Shown one piece after another: positions 24,883 to 34,227 of a stretch of DNA of 64,000 nt. The stretch is from Lysobacter firmicutimachus (GTDB lineage: Bacteria > Pseudomonadota > Gammaproteobacteria > Xanthomonadales > Xanthomonadaceae), in contig NZ_JBANDL010000002.1 of assembly GCF_037027445.1 (NCBI RefSeq), positions 1,860,001 through 1,924,000 of the forward strand. Reading direction: 5' to 3'. Below the pieces are notes generated by a model. The model saw only the letters and a list, made by a program, of their open reading frames with translations, was not told the DNA's origin and did not search any database. Every line of letters starts with the position of its first letter. The first letter of the stretch is position 1. The position numbers and the translations under genes are program-made.

Positions 24883-27800
24883 ATGCGGAAGGTAATGAAG
24901 AGGACGTCCATCGCGGCGGCCATCGCAGCGGTCGCGGCCATCGCCGGAGCGACGGCGATGATGCCGGGCCGCGATTCGGGACAGGGCGGGCCGATCGGCG
25001 GCGCGCCGTCGCCGTCTTTGCCGAGCGAAGCCGCGCTCGACGGCTACAAGCGCTACATCGTGGTCTACCGCGAAGCGCCGTTGAGCGCCTACAAGGGCGA
25101 ACTGAGCGGCATGCCGGCGCCCAAGCGTCTGCCCAGCGTCAGCGGCGGCAACGGCCGCATCGACGTGCAGAGCGCGGCCGCGCGCAGCTACGTGCAGCAC
25201 CTCGGCGACGTCCAGTCCGCGCACGAGCGCCGCATCCGCGGCCTGCTCGGCCGCAGCCCGCGGGTGGACTTCCGCATGCGCCACGCCCTCAACGGCATGG
25301 TCGCCGAACTGACCTCGGCCGAGGCGGACCGCATCGCCCAGCTCGATGAAGTGCGCTTCGTCGAGCCCTATCAGGAATACGAACAGGCCACCGACGTCGG
25401 TCCGGCGCTGATCGGCGCGCCGGCGTTGTGGAATGCCGCGCCGAGCGGTTTCCGCGGCGAGGGCATGGTGGTCGGCATCATCGACTCGGGCATCAATTTC
25501 GGCAGCCCGGCGTTCGCCGCGGTCGACGACAGCGGCTACCAGCACATCAATCCGCTCGGCGCCGGCACCTACCTGGGCAGCTGTGCGCCCGGCGGCGTCG
25601 ACGAAGGCCGTTGCAACGACAAGCTGATCGGCGGCTACGACTTCGTCTGCAACGCGCCCGGCAACCAGTGCGGCGTCGCCGACGTGCGCGAAGAGCCGGG
25701 CTTCGGCGACACCAACAGCCACGGCAGCCACGTCGCCTCGACCGCGGCCGGCAACGCCTGGACCGCGAGCTACCGCGGCCACAGCATCCGCATTTCCGGC
25801 GTCGCCCCGCGCGCCAACATCATCGCCTACGACGCTTGCTACACCCAGATCTCCACCGGCCGCGGCCTGTGCCCGAACACCGCGACGGTGCGTTCGATCG
25901 ATCAGGCGATCGCCGACGGCGTGGTCGACGTAATCAATTACTCCATCGGCGGCGGTTCCAACCCGTGGAGCGAAGCGACTTCGCTGTCGTTCCTCAACGC
26001 CACCGACGCCGGCATCTACGTCGCCGCGGCCGCCGGCAACGACGGCCCGGCGTCGTACACCACCGGCCATCTGGAACCGTGGGTCGCCACCACCGCCGCC
26101 TCGCAGCATGGCCGCGGCACCTTCGCATGGGTGCTGTCGGTGTCCGGTCCGGGCGGCGTGCCCGGCGACCTGCAGGCGATCGAGCTGACCGAGGGCAGCG
26201 GCGGCACGCCGTTCGCCACGGCCATCCCGAGCAACACCCCGGTGCGGGTCAGCGCCGGCATCGACACCGCCAACGACGGTTGCGCCGCATTCCCGGCCAA
26301 TACCTTCCAGGGCGCGATCGCGGTGGTCCGCCGCGGCAGCTGCAACTTCACCGACAAGGTCGCCAACGCCGCGGCCGCCGGTGCGGTGGCCGTGGTCATC
26401 GCCAACAACCAGGCCACCGGCCTGACCCCGACCGTGACCGGCGCGACGGTACCGGCCTTCGTCGCCAGCCAGGCCGACAGCAATCTGCTGCGCGACTTCG
26501 CCAACGCCAATGCCAACACCAGCACCGGCGGCATTCCGTACCCGTCGGTGATCGTCAACAACACGCCCGACCAACTGGCCGACTTCAGCTCGCGCGGCCC
26601 GGCCGGGGTGCTGGACGTGATCAAGCCCGAAATCACCGCCCCGGGCGTGGACATCCTGGCGGTCACCGCAGGTACGGCGATCAGCGGCAGCGAGAATTCG
26701 GTCGGCCTGATCAGCGGCACGTCGATGGCGTCGCCGCACCATGCCGGCGCGGCTGCGCTGGTGCGTCAGGCCCGTCCGAACTGGACCGTGGCCGAGGTCA
26801 AGTCGGCGCTGATGATGACCGCCAAGCAGGAAGTGCTGAAGGAAGACGGCGTCACCCAGGCCGATGCGCACGCGATGGGCGCGGGCCGTCTGCAGCTCGA
26901 ACAGGCGATCCGCGCCGGTCTGGTGCTCAACGAGACCACGGCCAACTTCCGCGCGGCCAATCCGGCCACCGGCGGCGACGTCTCGACGCTGAACCTGGCG
27001 AGCATGGCCAAGTACAGCTGCGCCACCTCTTGCTCGTTCACCCGTACCTTCCGCAACGTGCTGCCGACGCGCCAGACCTGGACCGGCAAGGTGCAAGGCC
27101 TGAGCGCGCTGGTCTCGCCGTCGCTGTTCACGCTCAATCCGGGCGAGAGCAAGACGGTCAAGATCACCGTCAGCACCAGCGCCTTGGCCCCCAACGGCAA
27201 TTTCAACTTCGGCAAGCTGGTGCTCACGCCTTCCGGCGGCGACACCTCGCAGCCGCTGTTGCGCCTGCCGATCGCGGTGGCGGTGCAGCCGCCGCGCCTG
27301 GACGCCACGCCGTCGACCGCGCTGACCCTGGCTCAGGGCAGCAGCGGCAACGTGACCTTCCGCCTCGGCAACATCGGCGGTTCCAACCTGGACTGGCAGA
27401 TCGACAACACCGGCAGCGGCGGACGCACGCTGGTCGCGCAGTTGCCGAACAACACCAACGGCCGCCGCTCGACCCGCTTCACCGACGCGGCCACGGTCGG
27501 CGCGCGCGCGCAGCTGTCGGCGGACGACTTCACCCTCACCGACGCGACCGGGATCACCCGCATCGTCGCCGACGGTTTCGTCAACGGCGGCAGCCTGGCG
27601 ACGTCGACCAACATCAACTGGTCGATCTTCCGCGATGTCGGCGGCAATCCCGAAGGCAACCCGGAATCGACCCCGCAGCTGGCGGTGTGGAGCCACACCT
27701 CCACGGTGAACGGCGCCGGCGTGTCGACTTCGGGCTTCGCCAGCATCAGCCTCAACCTCGCCGCCGCCGGCCAGAACCTCAATCTGCCGGCCGGCCGCTA

Positions 27801-28173
27801 CTGGCTGGTGGTGTCGGTGCGCGCGCCGTTGGCGACCAGCTGGTTCTGGTTCAACGCCACCAGCGGCGACAGCATCTACCGTGGCGCGATCATCACCCCC
27901 GACGGTACCGGTGACTGGTCGGCAATCGCCGGCGCGCCGGGCCTGGCCTACCAGCTGCAGGGCGCCAATGCCTGCGGCGCTACCTGGATCGGCGCGCCGT
28001 CGCGCGCGTTCGGCCGCCTCGCGGTCGGCGCCAGCGTCGACACCCTGGTGCAGATCAGCGCCGCCGGCCTCGCGCCGGGCAGTTACTCCGGCTATGTCTG
28101 CGTGGCCAGCAACGATCCGCTGCGTCCCAAGGCGGCGCTGCGAGTCGCGCTGACCGTTACGCCTTCGCCTTGA
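24883..28173 (+). CDS. Secreted multi-domain subtilase (S8), copy 1
   Basis: 1,096 residues. Signal peptide or anchor at 5-28, then an I9-type propeptide (YKRYIVVYREAPLSAYKGEL to FVEPYQEYEQATD). The peptidase domain has Asp201 (GIIDSGIN), His280 (NSHGSHV) and Ser614 (GTSMASPHHAG), with a PA domain inserted at about 410-560 (ending before SSRGPAG). The C-terminal part has Ig-like/BACON-like repeats and a DDFTLTD module. ATG 24883 follows AGGGG. It is strongly similar along its whole length to the gene at 29959. Such proteins are exported, autocatalytically processed, and degrade external protein. Confidence 0.94.
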   Translation: MRKVMKRTSIAAAIAAVAAIAGATAMMPGRDSGQGGPIGGAPSPSLPSEAALDGYKRYIVVYREAPLSAYKGELSGMPAPKRLPSVSGGNGRIDVQSAAARSYVQHLGDVQSAHERRIRGLLGRSPRVDFRMRHALNGMVAELTSAEADRIAQLDEVRFVEPYQEYEQATDVGPALIGAPALWNAAPSGFRGEGMVVGIIDSGINFGSPAFAAVDDSGYQHINPLGAGTYLGSCAPGGVDEGRCNDKLIGGYDFVCNAPGNQCGVADVREEPGFGDTNSHGSHVASTAAGNAWTASYRGHSIRISGVAPRANIIAYDACYTQISTGRGLCPNTATVRSIDQAIADGVVDVINYSIGGGSNPWSEATSLSFLNATDAGIYVAAAAGNDGPASYTTGHLEPWVATTAASQHGRGTFAWVLSVSGPGGVPGDLQAIELTEGSGGTPFATAIPSNTPVRVSAGIDTANDGCAAFPANTFQGAIAVVRRGSCNFTDKVANAAAAGAVAVVIANNQATGLTPTVTGATVPAFVASQADSNLLRDFANANANTSTGGIPYPSVIVNNTPDQLADFSSRGPAGVLDVIKPEITAPGVDILAVTAGTAISGSENSVGLISGTSMASPHHAGAAALVRQARPNWTVAEVKSALMMTAKQEVLKEDGVTQADAHAMGAGRLQLEQAIRAGLVLNETTANFRAANPATGGDVSTLNLASMAKYSCATSCSFTRTFRNVLPTRQTWTGKVQGLSALVSPSLFTLNPGESKTVKITVSTSALAPNGNFNFGKLVLTPSGGDTSQPLLRLPIAVAVQPPRLDATPSTALTLAQGSSGNVTFRLGNIGGSNLDWQIDNTGSGGRTLVAQLPNNTNGRRSTRFTDAATVGARAQLSADDFTLTDATGITRIVADGFVNGGSLATSTNINWSIFRDVGGNPEGNPESTPQLAVWSHTSTVNGAGVSTSGFASISLNLAAAGQNLNLPAGRYWLVVSVRAPLATSWFWFNATSGDSIYRGAIITPDGTGDWSAIAGAPGLAYQLQGANACGATWIGAPSRAFGRLAVGASVDTLVQISAAGLAPGSYSGYVCVASNDPLRPKAALRVALTVTPSP

Positions 28174-28180
28174 CCGTACC

Positions 28181-28210
28181 GCGCGCCGGGCCTGCACGGG
28201 CCCGGCGCGC
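28181..28210 (+). terminator. GC-rich hairpin after subtilase copy 1
   Basis: A perfect 12-bp stem (GCGCGCCGGGCC / GGCCCGGCGCGC) around a 6-base loop, 8 bases after the stop codon. No T run follows, so it may act as an RNA-stabilising or Rho-linked end. Confidence 0.6.
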
Positions 28211-28310
28211 TCCATTCGGCCGGACCATGCGCGGTCAGGACCGGCACCCATTTCGTCGCCGCGCGCGATCACGGCCGCGCGGCGCGCACGACGTCTTCCA
28301 GGAGGACAGT

Positions 28311-29579
28311 TTGAACATTTCGCACAAGACCCTTCTCGCCACCGCGCTCTCGCTGGCCTGCGCTTCGGCATGGGCGGGCGAGCCCTGCGTGCTCGACGAC
28401 GGTTTCGGCGGCACCACCACCGGCGGCGCCACCGCCAACGGCGGCAGCGCCATCGCCTGCGGCCAGGGCGCGAGCGCGGACGGCGATTTCGCCGTCGCCA
28501 ACGGCGCCGGCGCCACCGCCAGCGCGGTCGGCGCGATCGCGGTCGGCGCGAACTCCACCGCGTCGGGCGACCAGAGTTCGGCGCTCGGCGCGGGCGCCAC
28601 CGCCTCCGGCGCCAACAGCAGCGCGATCGGCGACAGCGCCACCGCCTCGGGCGAGTTCTCGACCGCGAACGGCTCGGCCAGCACCGCCGGCGGGCGTTTC
28701 GCCACCGCCAGCGGCGCCGGCAGCACGGCCAGCGCCGACAACGCCACCGCGCTGGGCGCGAACAGCTCGGCCTCGGCCGCCGGCGCGGTCGCGCTGGGCA
28801 GCGACTCGATCGCCGATCGCGCCAGCACGGTGTCCATCGGCAGCGCCGGCGCCGAACGCCAGTTGGTCAATCTCGCCGCCGGCACGGCCGACACCGACGC
28901 GGTCAACGTGTTCCAGCTCAACACCCTGGCCGGCGCGCTCGGCGGCGGCGCCAGCTTCGCCGGCGGCGTGTTCACCGCGCCGACCTATGCGATCCAGGGC
29001 GGCAGCTACCGCGATGTCGGTTCGGCGTTCGCCGCGGTCGACGGCCGCCTGACCGATCTCTACGGTCGGGTCGGCGCCGGCGCGGCCAATTCGGTGACCT
29101 ATACCGACGCGTCGCAGACCCAGGTCGCGCTGCAGGGTGCCGGCGGCACCCGCGTGAGCAACGTCGCTGCCGGCACTGCGCCGACCGACGCGGCCAATGT
29201 CGCCCAGGTGCAGAGCGGCGACGCCCAGACCCTGCGCAGCGCGAATGCCTACACCGACTCGCGCGTGACCCAGATGCTGGCCGCGCCGACCGAGGCGATC
29301 AACGAGCTGCGCGACGACATGAACTGGCGTTTCCACAAGCAGGATCGCCGCATCGACAAGCTCGGCGCGATGACCGCGGCGATGGTGCAGATGTCGGCCA
29401 GCGCATCGGGCCTGAACACGCCGAACCGGATCGCGGTCGGTGCGGGCTTCCAGGGCGGTCAGCAGGCGCTGTCGATCGGCTATCAGCGCGCGATCAGCGA
29501 TCGTGCGACGGTGACCCTGGGCGGCGCGTTCAGCGACTCGGAAAGCTCGGCCGGCGTCGGCGTGGGTTTCGGTTGGTGA
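28311..29579 (+). CDS. YadA-type trimeric autotransporter
   Basis: 422 residues from a TTG start, chosen because AGGAGG lies at 28300-28305 and a clean signal peptide follows (MNISHKTLLATALSLACASAWA). The passenger (about 35-190) is a run of left-handed beta-roll head repeats of the AxAxGxxSxAxG kind. A neck (TVSIGSAGAERQLVNLAAGTADTDAVN) appears, then a second neck (NVAAGTAPTDAANVAQV). A short coiled coil (about 335-355) precedes the four-strand YadA anchor ending in the terminal Trp (GVGVGFGW). Three copies form the outer-membrane pore and an adhesive stalk. It sits between two paralogous subtilases. Confidence 0.9.
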   Translation: MNISHKTLLATALSLACASAWAGEPCVLDDGFGGTTTGGATANGGSAIACGQGASADGDFAVANGAGATASAVGAIAVGANSTASGDQSSALGAGATASGANSSAIGDSATASGEFSTANGSASTAGGRFATASGAGSTASADNATALGANSSASAAGAVALGSDSIADRASTVSIGSAGAERQLVNLAAGTADTDAVNVFQLNTLAGALGGGASFAGGVFTAPTYAIQGGSYRDVGSAFAAVDGRLTDLYGRVGAGAANSVTYTDASQTQVALQGAGGTRVSNVAAGTAPTDAANVAQVQSGDAQTLRSANAYTDSRVTQMLAAPTEAINELRDDMNWRFHKQDRRIDKLGAMTAAMVQMSASASGLNTPNRIAVGAGFQGGQQALSIGYQRAISDRATVTLGGAFSDSESSAGVGVGFGW

Positions 29580-29586
29580 ATGCGAG

Positions 29587-29613
29587 CGGGACGGGCCGCA
29601 ACGGCTCGTCCCG
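29587..29613 (+). terminator. Hairpin after the autotransporter
   Basis: CGGGACGGGCCG pairs with CGGCTCGTCCCG (12 bp, one G-T wobble) around a 3-base loop, 7 bases after the stop. There is no T run. Confidence 0.55.
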
Positions 29614-29958
29614 AATCGCGGCCGGTCGCGCGACGCGCGACGTTGCAGGAACGCAACGGCGGTCCGCTTGCGAGCTGCCGGTCGCAGACTAGAATCGGCC
29701 GGACACGCGCGAAGCGTGGCGGCCGTCACGGAGCGGTTGCGTCGTCGCCGGAATGCGACGCCGCCCGTGGGGGAGTCCCGCCCGGATTGCGTTAGTGGGG
29801 TTAGCCGGTGCCGGAGGAAGCGGGCCGGGCGCAGCGGGCACGGGGCCAGGGCCGATGTGTTCGTCGTGGACGATGTCTCTTCCTGAACTCGCGCCGCGAT
29901 ATGCCTGAGGGGGCAGGCGGGGAGCGGTGTCTTCGCGAACGACGCAGAGGACCTCTCG
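29614..29958. other. Intergenic leader of subtilase copy 2
   Basis: 345 bases. No gene supported; short frames are Arg-rich without ribosome-binding sites. It must carry the promoter of the second subtilase. No clear hexamer pair was found. Confidence 0.5.
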
Positions 29959-32900
29959 ATGCCTAACGCAGTCAATCGATTGACGATCGCGATCAGCCTG
30001 ATCGGGCTGGCCGCGATCGCCGGCGCCGCGATCCGCGGCTTGTCCGACGATACCCCGGCCGACGCCGGCGCGATCGGCGGCGCTCCCTCGCCCAGCCGCA
30101 TCGACAGCGGCCTGGAAACCCAGACCAGCCGCTACATCGTGTTGTACAAGGAAGCGCCGCTGGCCACCTACGCCGGCGAGATCGCCAGCCTGCCGGCGCC
30201 GCAGCGCATGGCCGGCGCGCAGAACGCCAACAGTGCGGCCAAGAGCGGCGCGCTCGGTCGACTCGACGTGCGCAGCGCGCAGGCGCGCGGCTACGTGCGT
30301 CACCTCGATCAAGTCCAGCGCGACCACGAGCGCGGCATCAATGCCTTGATCGGGCGACCGCTGGCGATCGAGCGGCGCATGCAGCATGCGGTCAACGGCG
30401 TGATCACCCGCATGACCCAGAACGAGGCGGCGCGCATCGCCAAGCTGCCCGGCGTCGAACTGGTCGAAGAGTATCGCGAGTACGAGCAGGCCACCGATGT
30501 CGGCCCGGCGCTGATCGGCGCGCCGGAGCTGTGGAACGCCGTGCCGACCCAGTATCGCGGCGAAGGCGTGGTGTTCGGCATTCTCGACTCGGGCATCAAC
30601 TTCGGCAGCCCGGCGTTCGCCGCGATCGACGACACCGGCTACCAGCACGTCAATCCGTTCGGCAGCGGCACCTACCTGGGCACCTGCGCGCCCGGCGGCG
30701 TCGACGAAGGCCGTTGCAACGACAAGCTGATCGGCGGCTACGACTTCGTCTGCGGCGCGCCCGGCAATACCTGCGGCGTGGCCGACATCCGCGAGGAGCC
30801 CGGCTTCGGCGACACCAACGGCCACGGCAGCCACACCGCTTCGACCGCGGCCGGCAACGCCTGGAACGCCAACTACAAGGGCCGCACGGTCCGCATTTCC
30901 GGCGTCGCGCCGCACGCCAACATCATCGCCTACGACGTCTGCTACACCCGCATCTCCACCGGCCAGGGCCTGTGCCCGAACACTTCGGCGGTGGCCGCGG
31001 TCGACCAGGCGATCGCCGACGGCGTCGACGTGATCAACTACTCCATCGGCGGCGGCAGCCAGCCCTGGGGCGAGGCGGTGTCGCTGGCCTTCCTCAACGC
31101 GTCCGACGCCGGCATCTACGTCGCCACCTCGGCCGGCAATTCCGGCCCCGGCCCGAACACCATGGGCCATCTGGAGCCGTGGACGGGTTCGACCGCGGCC
31201 TCGCAACACGGGCGCGGTACCTTCGCCTTCCTGTTGCAAGTCACCGGCCCGGGCGCCGTGCCGCCGGCGCTGCAGGCGATCCAACTCACCGAAGGCAGCG
31301 GCGGCGCCGCGTTCAACGCCAGCCTGCCGCCGACCACGCCGCTGAAAGTCAGCGCCGGCATCGACACCGCCGCCGACGGCTGCGCGGCGTTCGCGCCGGG
31401 CGCGTTCCAGAACGCGATCGCGGTGATCCGCCGCGGCACCTGTAGCTTCTCGATCAAGGTCAACAACGCCGCCGCCGCCGGCGCGATCGGCGTGGTCATC
31501 GCCAACAACCAGCCGGGCGCGACCACGCCCAGCGTGCCGGGCACCACGATTCCGGCGTTCCTGGCGTTGCAGACCGACAGCGACGCGTTGCGAAACTTCG
31601 CCGCCGGCAACGGCAACACCACCACCGCCGCCATCAACTTCCCGCCGACGCCGATCCCGAACACGCCCGATGCCCTGGCGGCGTTCAGTTCGCGCGGCCC
31701 GGCCGGCGATTTCAGCCTGATCAAGCCCGACATCACCGCGCCGGGCGTCAGCGTGCTGGCGGTGTTGTCCGGCACGGCGATCACCGGCAGCGAGAACCTG
31801 GTCGGCCTGCTCAGCGGCACGTCGATGGCCTCGCCGCACCACGCCGGCGCCGCCGGTCTGTTGCGCCAGGCCAAGCCCGACTGGACCGCCGCGGAAATCA
31901 AGTCGGCGTTGATGATGACCGCCGAGCTCAAGGTCTACACCGAGGACGAAGTCACCCTGGCCGATCCGTTCGACGCTGGCGCCGGCCGGGTGCAGGTCGA
32001 TCGCGCGCTGCGTGCCGGCCTGGTGCTCAACGAGACCACCGCCAACTACCTGGCGGCCGATCCGGCCACCGGCGGCGACGTCTCGAGCTTGAATCTGGCC
32101 AGCCTGGCACAGCGCGAATGCGCCGAAGCCTGCGTGTTCAAGCGCAGCTTCCGCGCGGCCCAGGGCCAGCGCGGTCTGTGGGTGGCGCAGCTCAAGGGCG
32201 TCAGCGGGATCGCCTTCCCGCCGGTGTTCCTGTCTCAGCCGGGCCGCACCCAGGACGTGACCGTGATCGTGCTGACCCATCAGCTGCCCAAGGACGGCGC
32301 CTGGCACTTCGGCGCGCTGCAACTGGATCAGGTGCTCGGTGGCCCGTCGCCGCAGCTGCACCTGCCGGTCGCGGTCGCGGTGCCGCCGCCGCAGATCGAA
32401 CTGCGGCCGGCGCAGGTCGCGGTGAGCTTGCCGGCCGGTACGCGCGGTTTCGCCGATTTCGCGATCGGCAACCTCAGCGCGTCGGAACTGCAGTTCCAGG
32501 TCGACAACACCGGCGAAGGCTCGCGGAGCGTGATCTCGGCGAACTCCGACGGCGTCAGCAGTGGTTTCCGCAGCACCGTCTACACCGATCCGGCCTCGGC
32601 CGGCGGCCTGCCGGCGCAGTTCTCCAGCGACGATTTCCTCCTCACCGACAGCACTCGCCTGTCGCGGCTGTTCGCCGAGGGCTTCGTCTCCAGCGGCGCC
32701 GCTTTGGCCAGCACCGCGACCAGCCTGACCTGGAGCGTGTTCGCCGACAACGGCGGCAACCCGGCCAGCAACCCGCTCGCGGGTTCGGCCTTGTGGACCT
32801 ACACCGCGGCGCCGAACGCCGCCGGCGTGACCGTGGACGGAGCGAACATCAGCCTCGACTTGGCCGCGGCGGGGCAGAACGTGCAGTTGCCGGCCGGCCG

Positions 32901-33270
32901 CTACTGGCTGGTGGTGCATGCGCGTACCAGCTTCGCCAATCGCTGGGTGTGGTACGCCTCCAACAGCGGCGACAACCAGTTCCGCACCATCGCCCCCGCG
33001 GTCGGCGGCGCCGGCACCTGGAACGCCGGCGCCGGCTTCGCCGGCCTGGCCTACGACATCCAGGGCGCCAGCGCGTGCGGCGCGCCCTGGATCGGCGCGC
33101 CGGTGCGCGCCTTCGGTCGCGTCCCCGGCCGCGGCCAAGTCGCCAACCGCGTGCGCATCGATGCGCGCGGCCTGAGCGCGGGCACCCACATCGGCTATGT
33201 CTGCGTCGCCAGCGACGACCCGGTCCAGCCCAAGGTCGCGCTGCGCGTGGCGTTGACGGTGACGAACTGA
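29959..33270 (+). CDS. Secreted multi-domain subtilase (S8), copy 2
   Basis: 1,103 residues, same domain order as the copy at 24883: N-terminal hydrophobic export segment (10-27), I9-type propeptide, peptidase with Asp210 (GILDSGIN), His289 (NGHGSHT) and Ser622 (GTSMASPHHAG), inserted PA domain, Ig-like repeats, and a C-terminal SDDFLLTD module ending in YVCVASDDPVQPKVALRVALTVTN. Long blocks such as QATDVGPALIGAP are identical to copy 1, so the two arose by duplication. Differences concentrate in the propeptide and the C-terminal Ig region. It ends 49 bases before a strong terminator. Confidence 0.94.
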   Translation: MPNAVNRLTIAISLIGLAAIAGAAIRGLSDDTPADAGAIGGAPSPSRIDSGLETQTSRYIVLYKEAPLATYAGEIASLPAPQRMAGAQNANSAAKSGALGRLDVRSAQARGYVRHLDQVQRDHERGINALIGRPLAIERRMQHAVNGVITRMTQNEAARIAKLPGVELVEEYREYEQATDVGPALIGAPELWNAVPTQYRGEGVVFGILDSGINFGSPAFAAIDDTGYQHVNPFGSGTYLGTCAPGGVDEGRCNDKLIGGYDFVCGAPGNTCGVADIREEPGFGDTNGHGSHTASTAAGNAWNANYKGRTVRISGVAPHANIIAYDVCYTRISTGQGLCPNTSAVAAVDQAIADGVDVINYSIGGGSQPWGEAVSLAFLNASDAGIYVATSAGNSGPGPNTMGHLEPWTGSTAASQHGRGTFAFLLQVTGPGAVPPALQAIQLTEGSGGAAFNASLPPTTPLKVSAGIDTAADGCAAFAPGAFQNAIAVIRRGTCSFSIKVNNAAAAGAIGVVIANNQPGATTPSVPGTTIPAFLALQTDSDALRNFAAGNGNTTTAAINFPPTPIPNTPDALAAFSSRGPAGDFSLIKPDITAPGVSVLAVLSGTAITGSENLVGLLSGTSMASPHHAGAAGLLRQAKPDWTAAEIKSALMMTAELKVYTEDEVTLADPFDAGAGRVQVDRALRAGLVLNETTANYLAADPATGGDVSSLNLASLAQRECAEACVFKRSFRAAQGQRGLWVAQLKGVSGIAFPPVFLSQPGRTQDVTVIVLTHQLPKDGAWHFGALQLDQVLGGPSPQLHLPVAVAVPPPQIELRPAQVAVSLPAGTRGFADFAIGNLSASELQFQVDNTGEGSRSVISANSDGVSSGFRSTVYTDPASAGGLPAQFSSDDFLLTDSTRLSRLFAEGFVSSGAALASTATSLTWSVFADNGGNPASNPLAGSALWTYTAAPNAAGVTVDGANISLDLAAAGQNVQLPAGRYWLVVHARTSFANRWVWYASNSGDNQFRTIAPAVGGAGTWNAGAGFAGLAYDIQGASACGAPWIGAPVRAFGRVPGRGQVANRVRIDARGLSAGTHIGYVCVASDDPVQPKVALRVALTVTN

Positions 33271-33319
33271 GCGTGCTGAGTTGAGATTGGGATAGAAACC
33301 GAAAGCACGTCGCGATCCG

Positions 33320-33350
33320 ACCGGGCCCGTTCGCGGGCCCGGTCTTTTTT
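33320..33350 (+). terminator. Strong terminator after subtilase copy 2
   Basis: A 10-bp perfect stem (ACCGGGCCCG / CGGGCCCGGT) with a TTCG tetraloop, followed by CTTTTTT. Confidence 0.95.
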
Positions 33351-33387
33351 CAGGCGGCTGCGGGCACGCGTGATCGAGCATGCGGCC

Positions 33388-33411
33388 GCAGGTGCAGGTG
33401 CAGGTGCAGGT
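33388..33411. repeat. Hexanucleotide repeat (GCAGGT)4
   Basis: Four perfect tandem GCAGGT units, in the gap between the subtilase terminator and a leftward hypothetical gene. Confidence 0.9.
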
Positions 33412-33529
33412 GAGGCCGGCGCGCGCCTGGCGTCGCGTAATTGGGGATTGGGGCAGGCGTGGCGATAGCGCCATCGGAGCCGGGCGTAGCGGCTTCGGCG
33501 ACGGTTTTCGACGCCTTCGGCCGCGCCGC

Positions 33530-33898
33530 TCACCACTCCCGCCAGGTCTCGGTCAGATCCTCTTCGCCCGAACCCAATCCGGCTTCGGCCGCGGCGCCGA
33601 GCAGCAGATCGCACAAGCCCTCGCGTTGCTCGGTTTCGATCAGCGCGTAGCCGCACCGGGCGTTGAGCGCGTTGAGCGCGAGCACGGCCGTCTTGAGCGC
33701 GACGCGAACCCGCGGCGGGTCGCCGGCGGCGTCGCGGGCGGCGTCCAGGAACCGGTCGACGATGGCTTCGCAGGCTTCGATCTCGGGTTCGGCGTAGCCG
33801 GGGTCGGCGCTGTCGGCGCGCAGGTCGTCCATGTAGCTGCGCATGCCGTCGAGGATTTCGCTTTTGAGCTCGACGTAGTCGTGGGTGTTCACCTGCAT
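33530..33898 (-). CDS. Conserved-looking acidic helical protein, unknown
   Basis: 122 residues, acidic and predicted mainly helical, starting MQVNTHDYVELKSEILDGM. It contains three helices visible by heptad pattern (residues 11-27, 40-60 and 66-85) and ends SGEEDLTETWREW. AGGA stands five bases before the ATG. It has no signal peptide, so it should be cytoplasmic. Family not recognised; size and acidity recall immunity or adaptor proteins, but nothing else supports that. Confidence 0.65.
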   Translation of the reverse strand: MQVNTHDYVELKSEILDGMRSYMDDLRADSADPGYAEPEIEACEAIVDRFLDAARDAAGDPPRVRVALKTAVLALNALNARCGYALIETEQREGLCDLLLGAAAEAGLGSGEEDLTETWREW

Positions 33899-34227
33899 CG
33901 TCCTGCAAGGGCCGGCGACCTGAGGCAGGCGGCGGCCGGGTGGGGCCGCGCCGGCGGTGGGCCGGCGCGTCGGGGGACGCCATCCTAGGCAGGGCAGATT
34001 GCAGTCGATGCGTCGAAGCAGGCGCCGCGGCGCGAGGCGACGGAAGCGTGACGACGGTCGACGAACGATCCTCCGCGGCCGTGCGGCAGCCGTAGCGACG
34101 ACGCGGCCGCGGTCGCGGCCGGCGCAAGACGAGCTTGCGCCTTGAATGGGGTCGCTGCCGGTCTTGCTAGACTGTCCGCGCCGGTCGCCGTTCGGCGGTG
34201 CGGCATCCGTGGTCAGGAACTCGCGCC
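33899..34227. other. Divergent intergenic region
   Basis: 329 bases between the leftward hypothetical gene and the rightward diguanylate cyclase. No gene, repeat or clear promoter pair seen. Confidence 0.5.

Noticed and set aside
24736..28371. 1,211-codon open frame on the minus strand opposite subtilase copy 1
   Set aside because: Shadow of the subtilase; no motif, no ribosome-binding site, His/Gly/Arg-rich composition.
28440..28830. Regular short repeats in the autotransporter, considered as CRISPR
   Set aside because: The period is within a reading frame and encodes AxAxG beta-roll repeats; no conserved spacers or direct repeats of CRISPR size.
29689..33474. 1,261-codon open frame on the minus strand opposite subtilase copy 2
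   Set aside because: It mirrors a gene with clear catalytic motifs and reads as Arg/Ala/Gly-rich text without domains. Such frames arise from high third-base GC.
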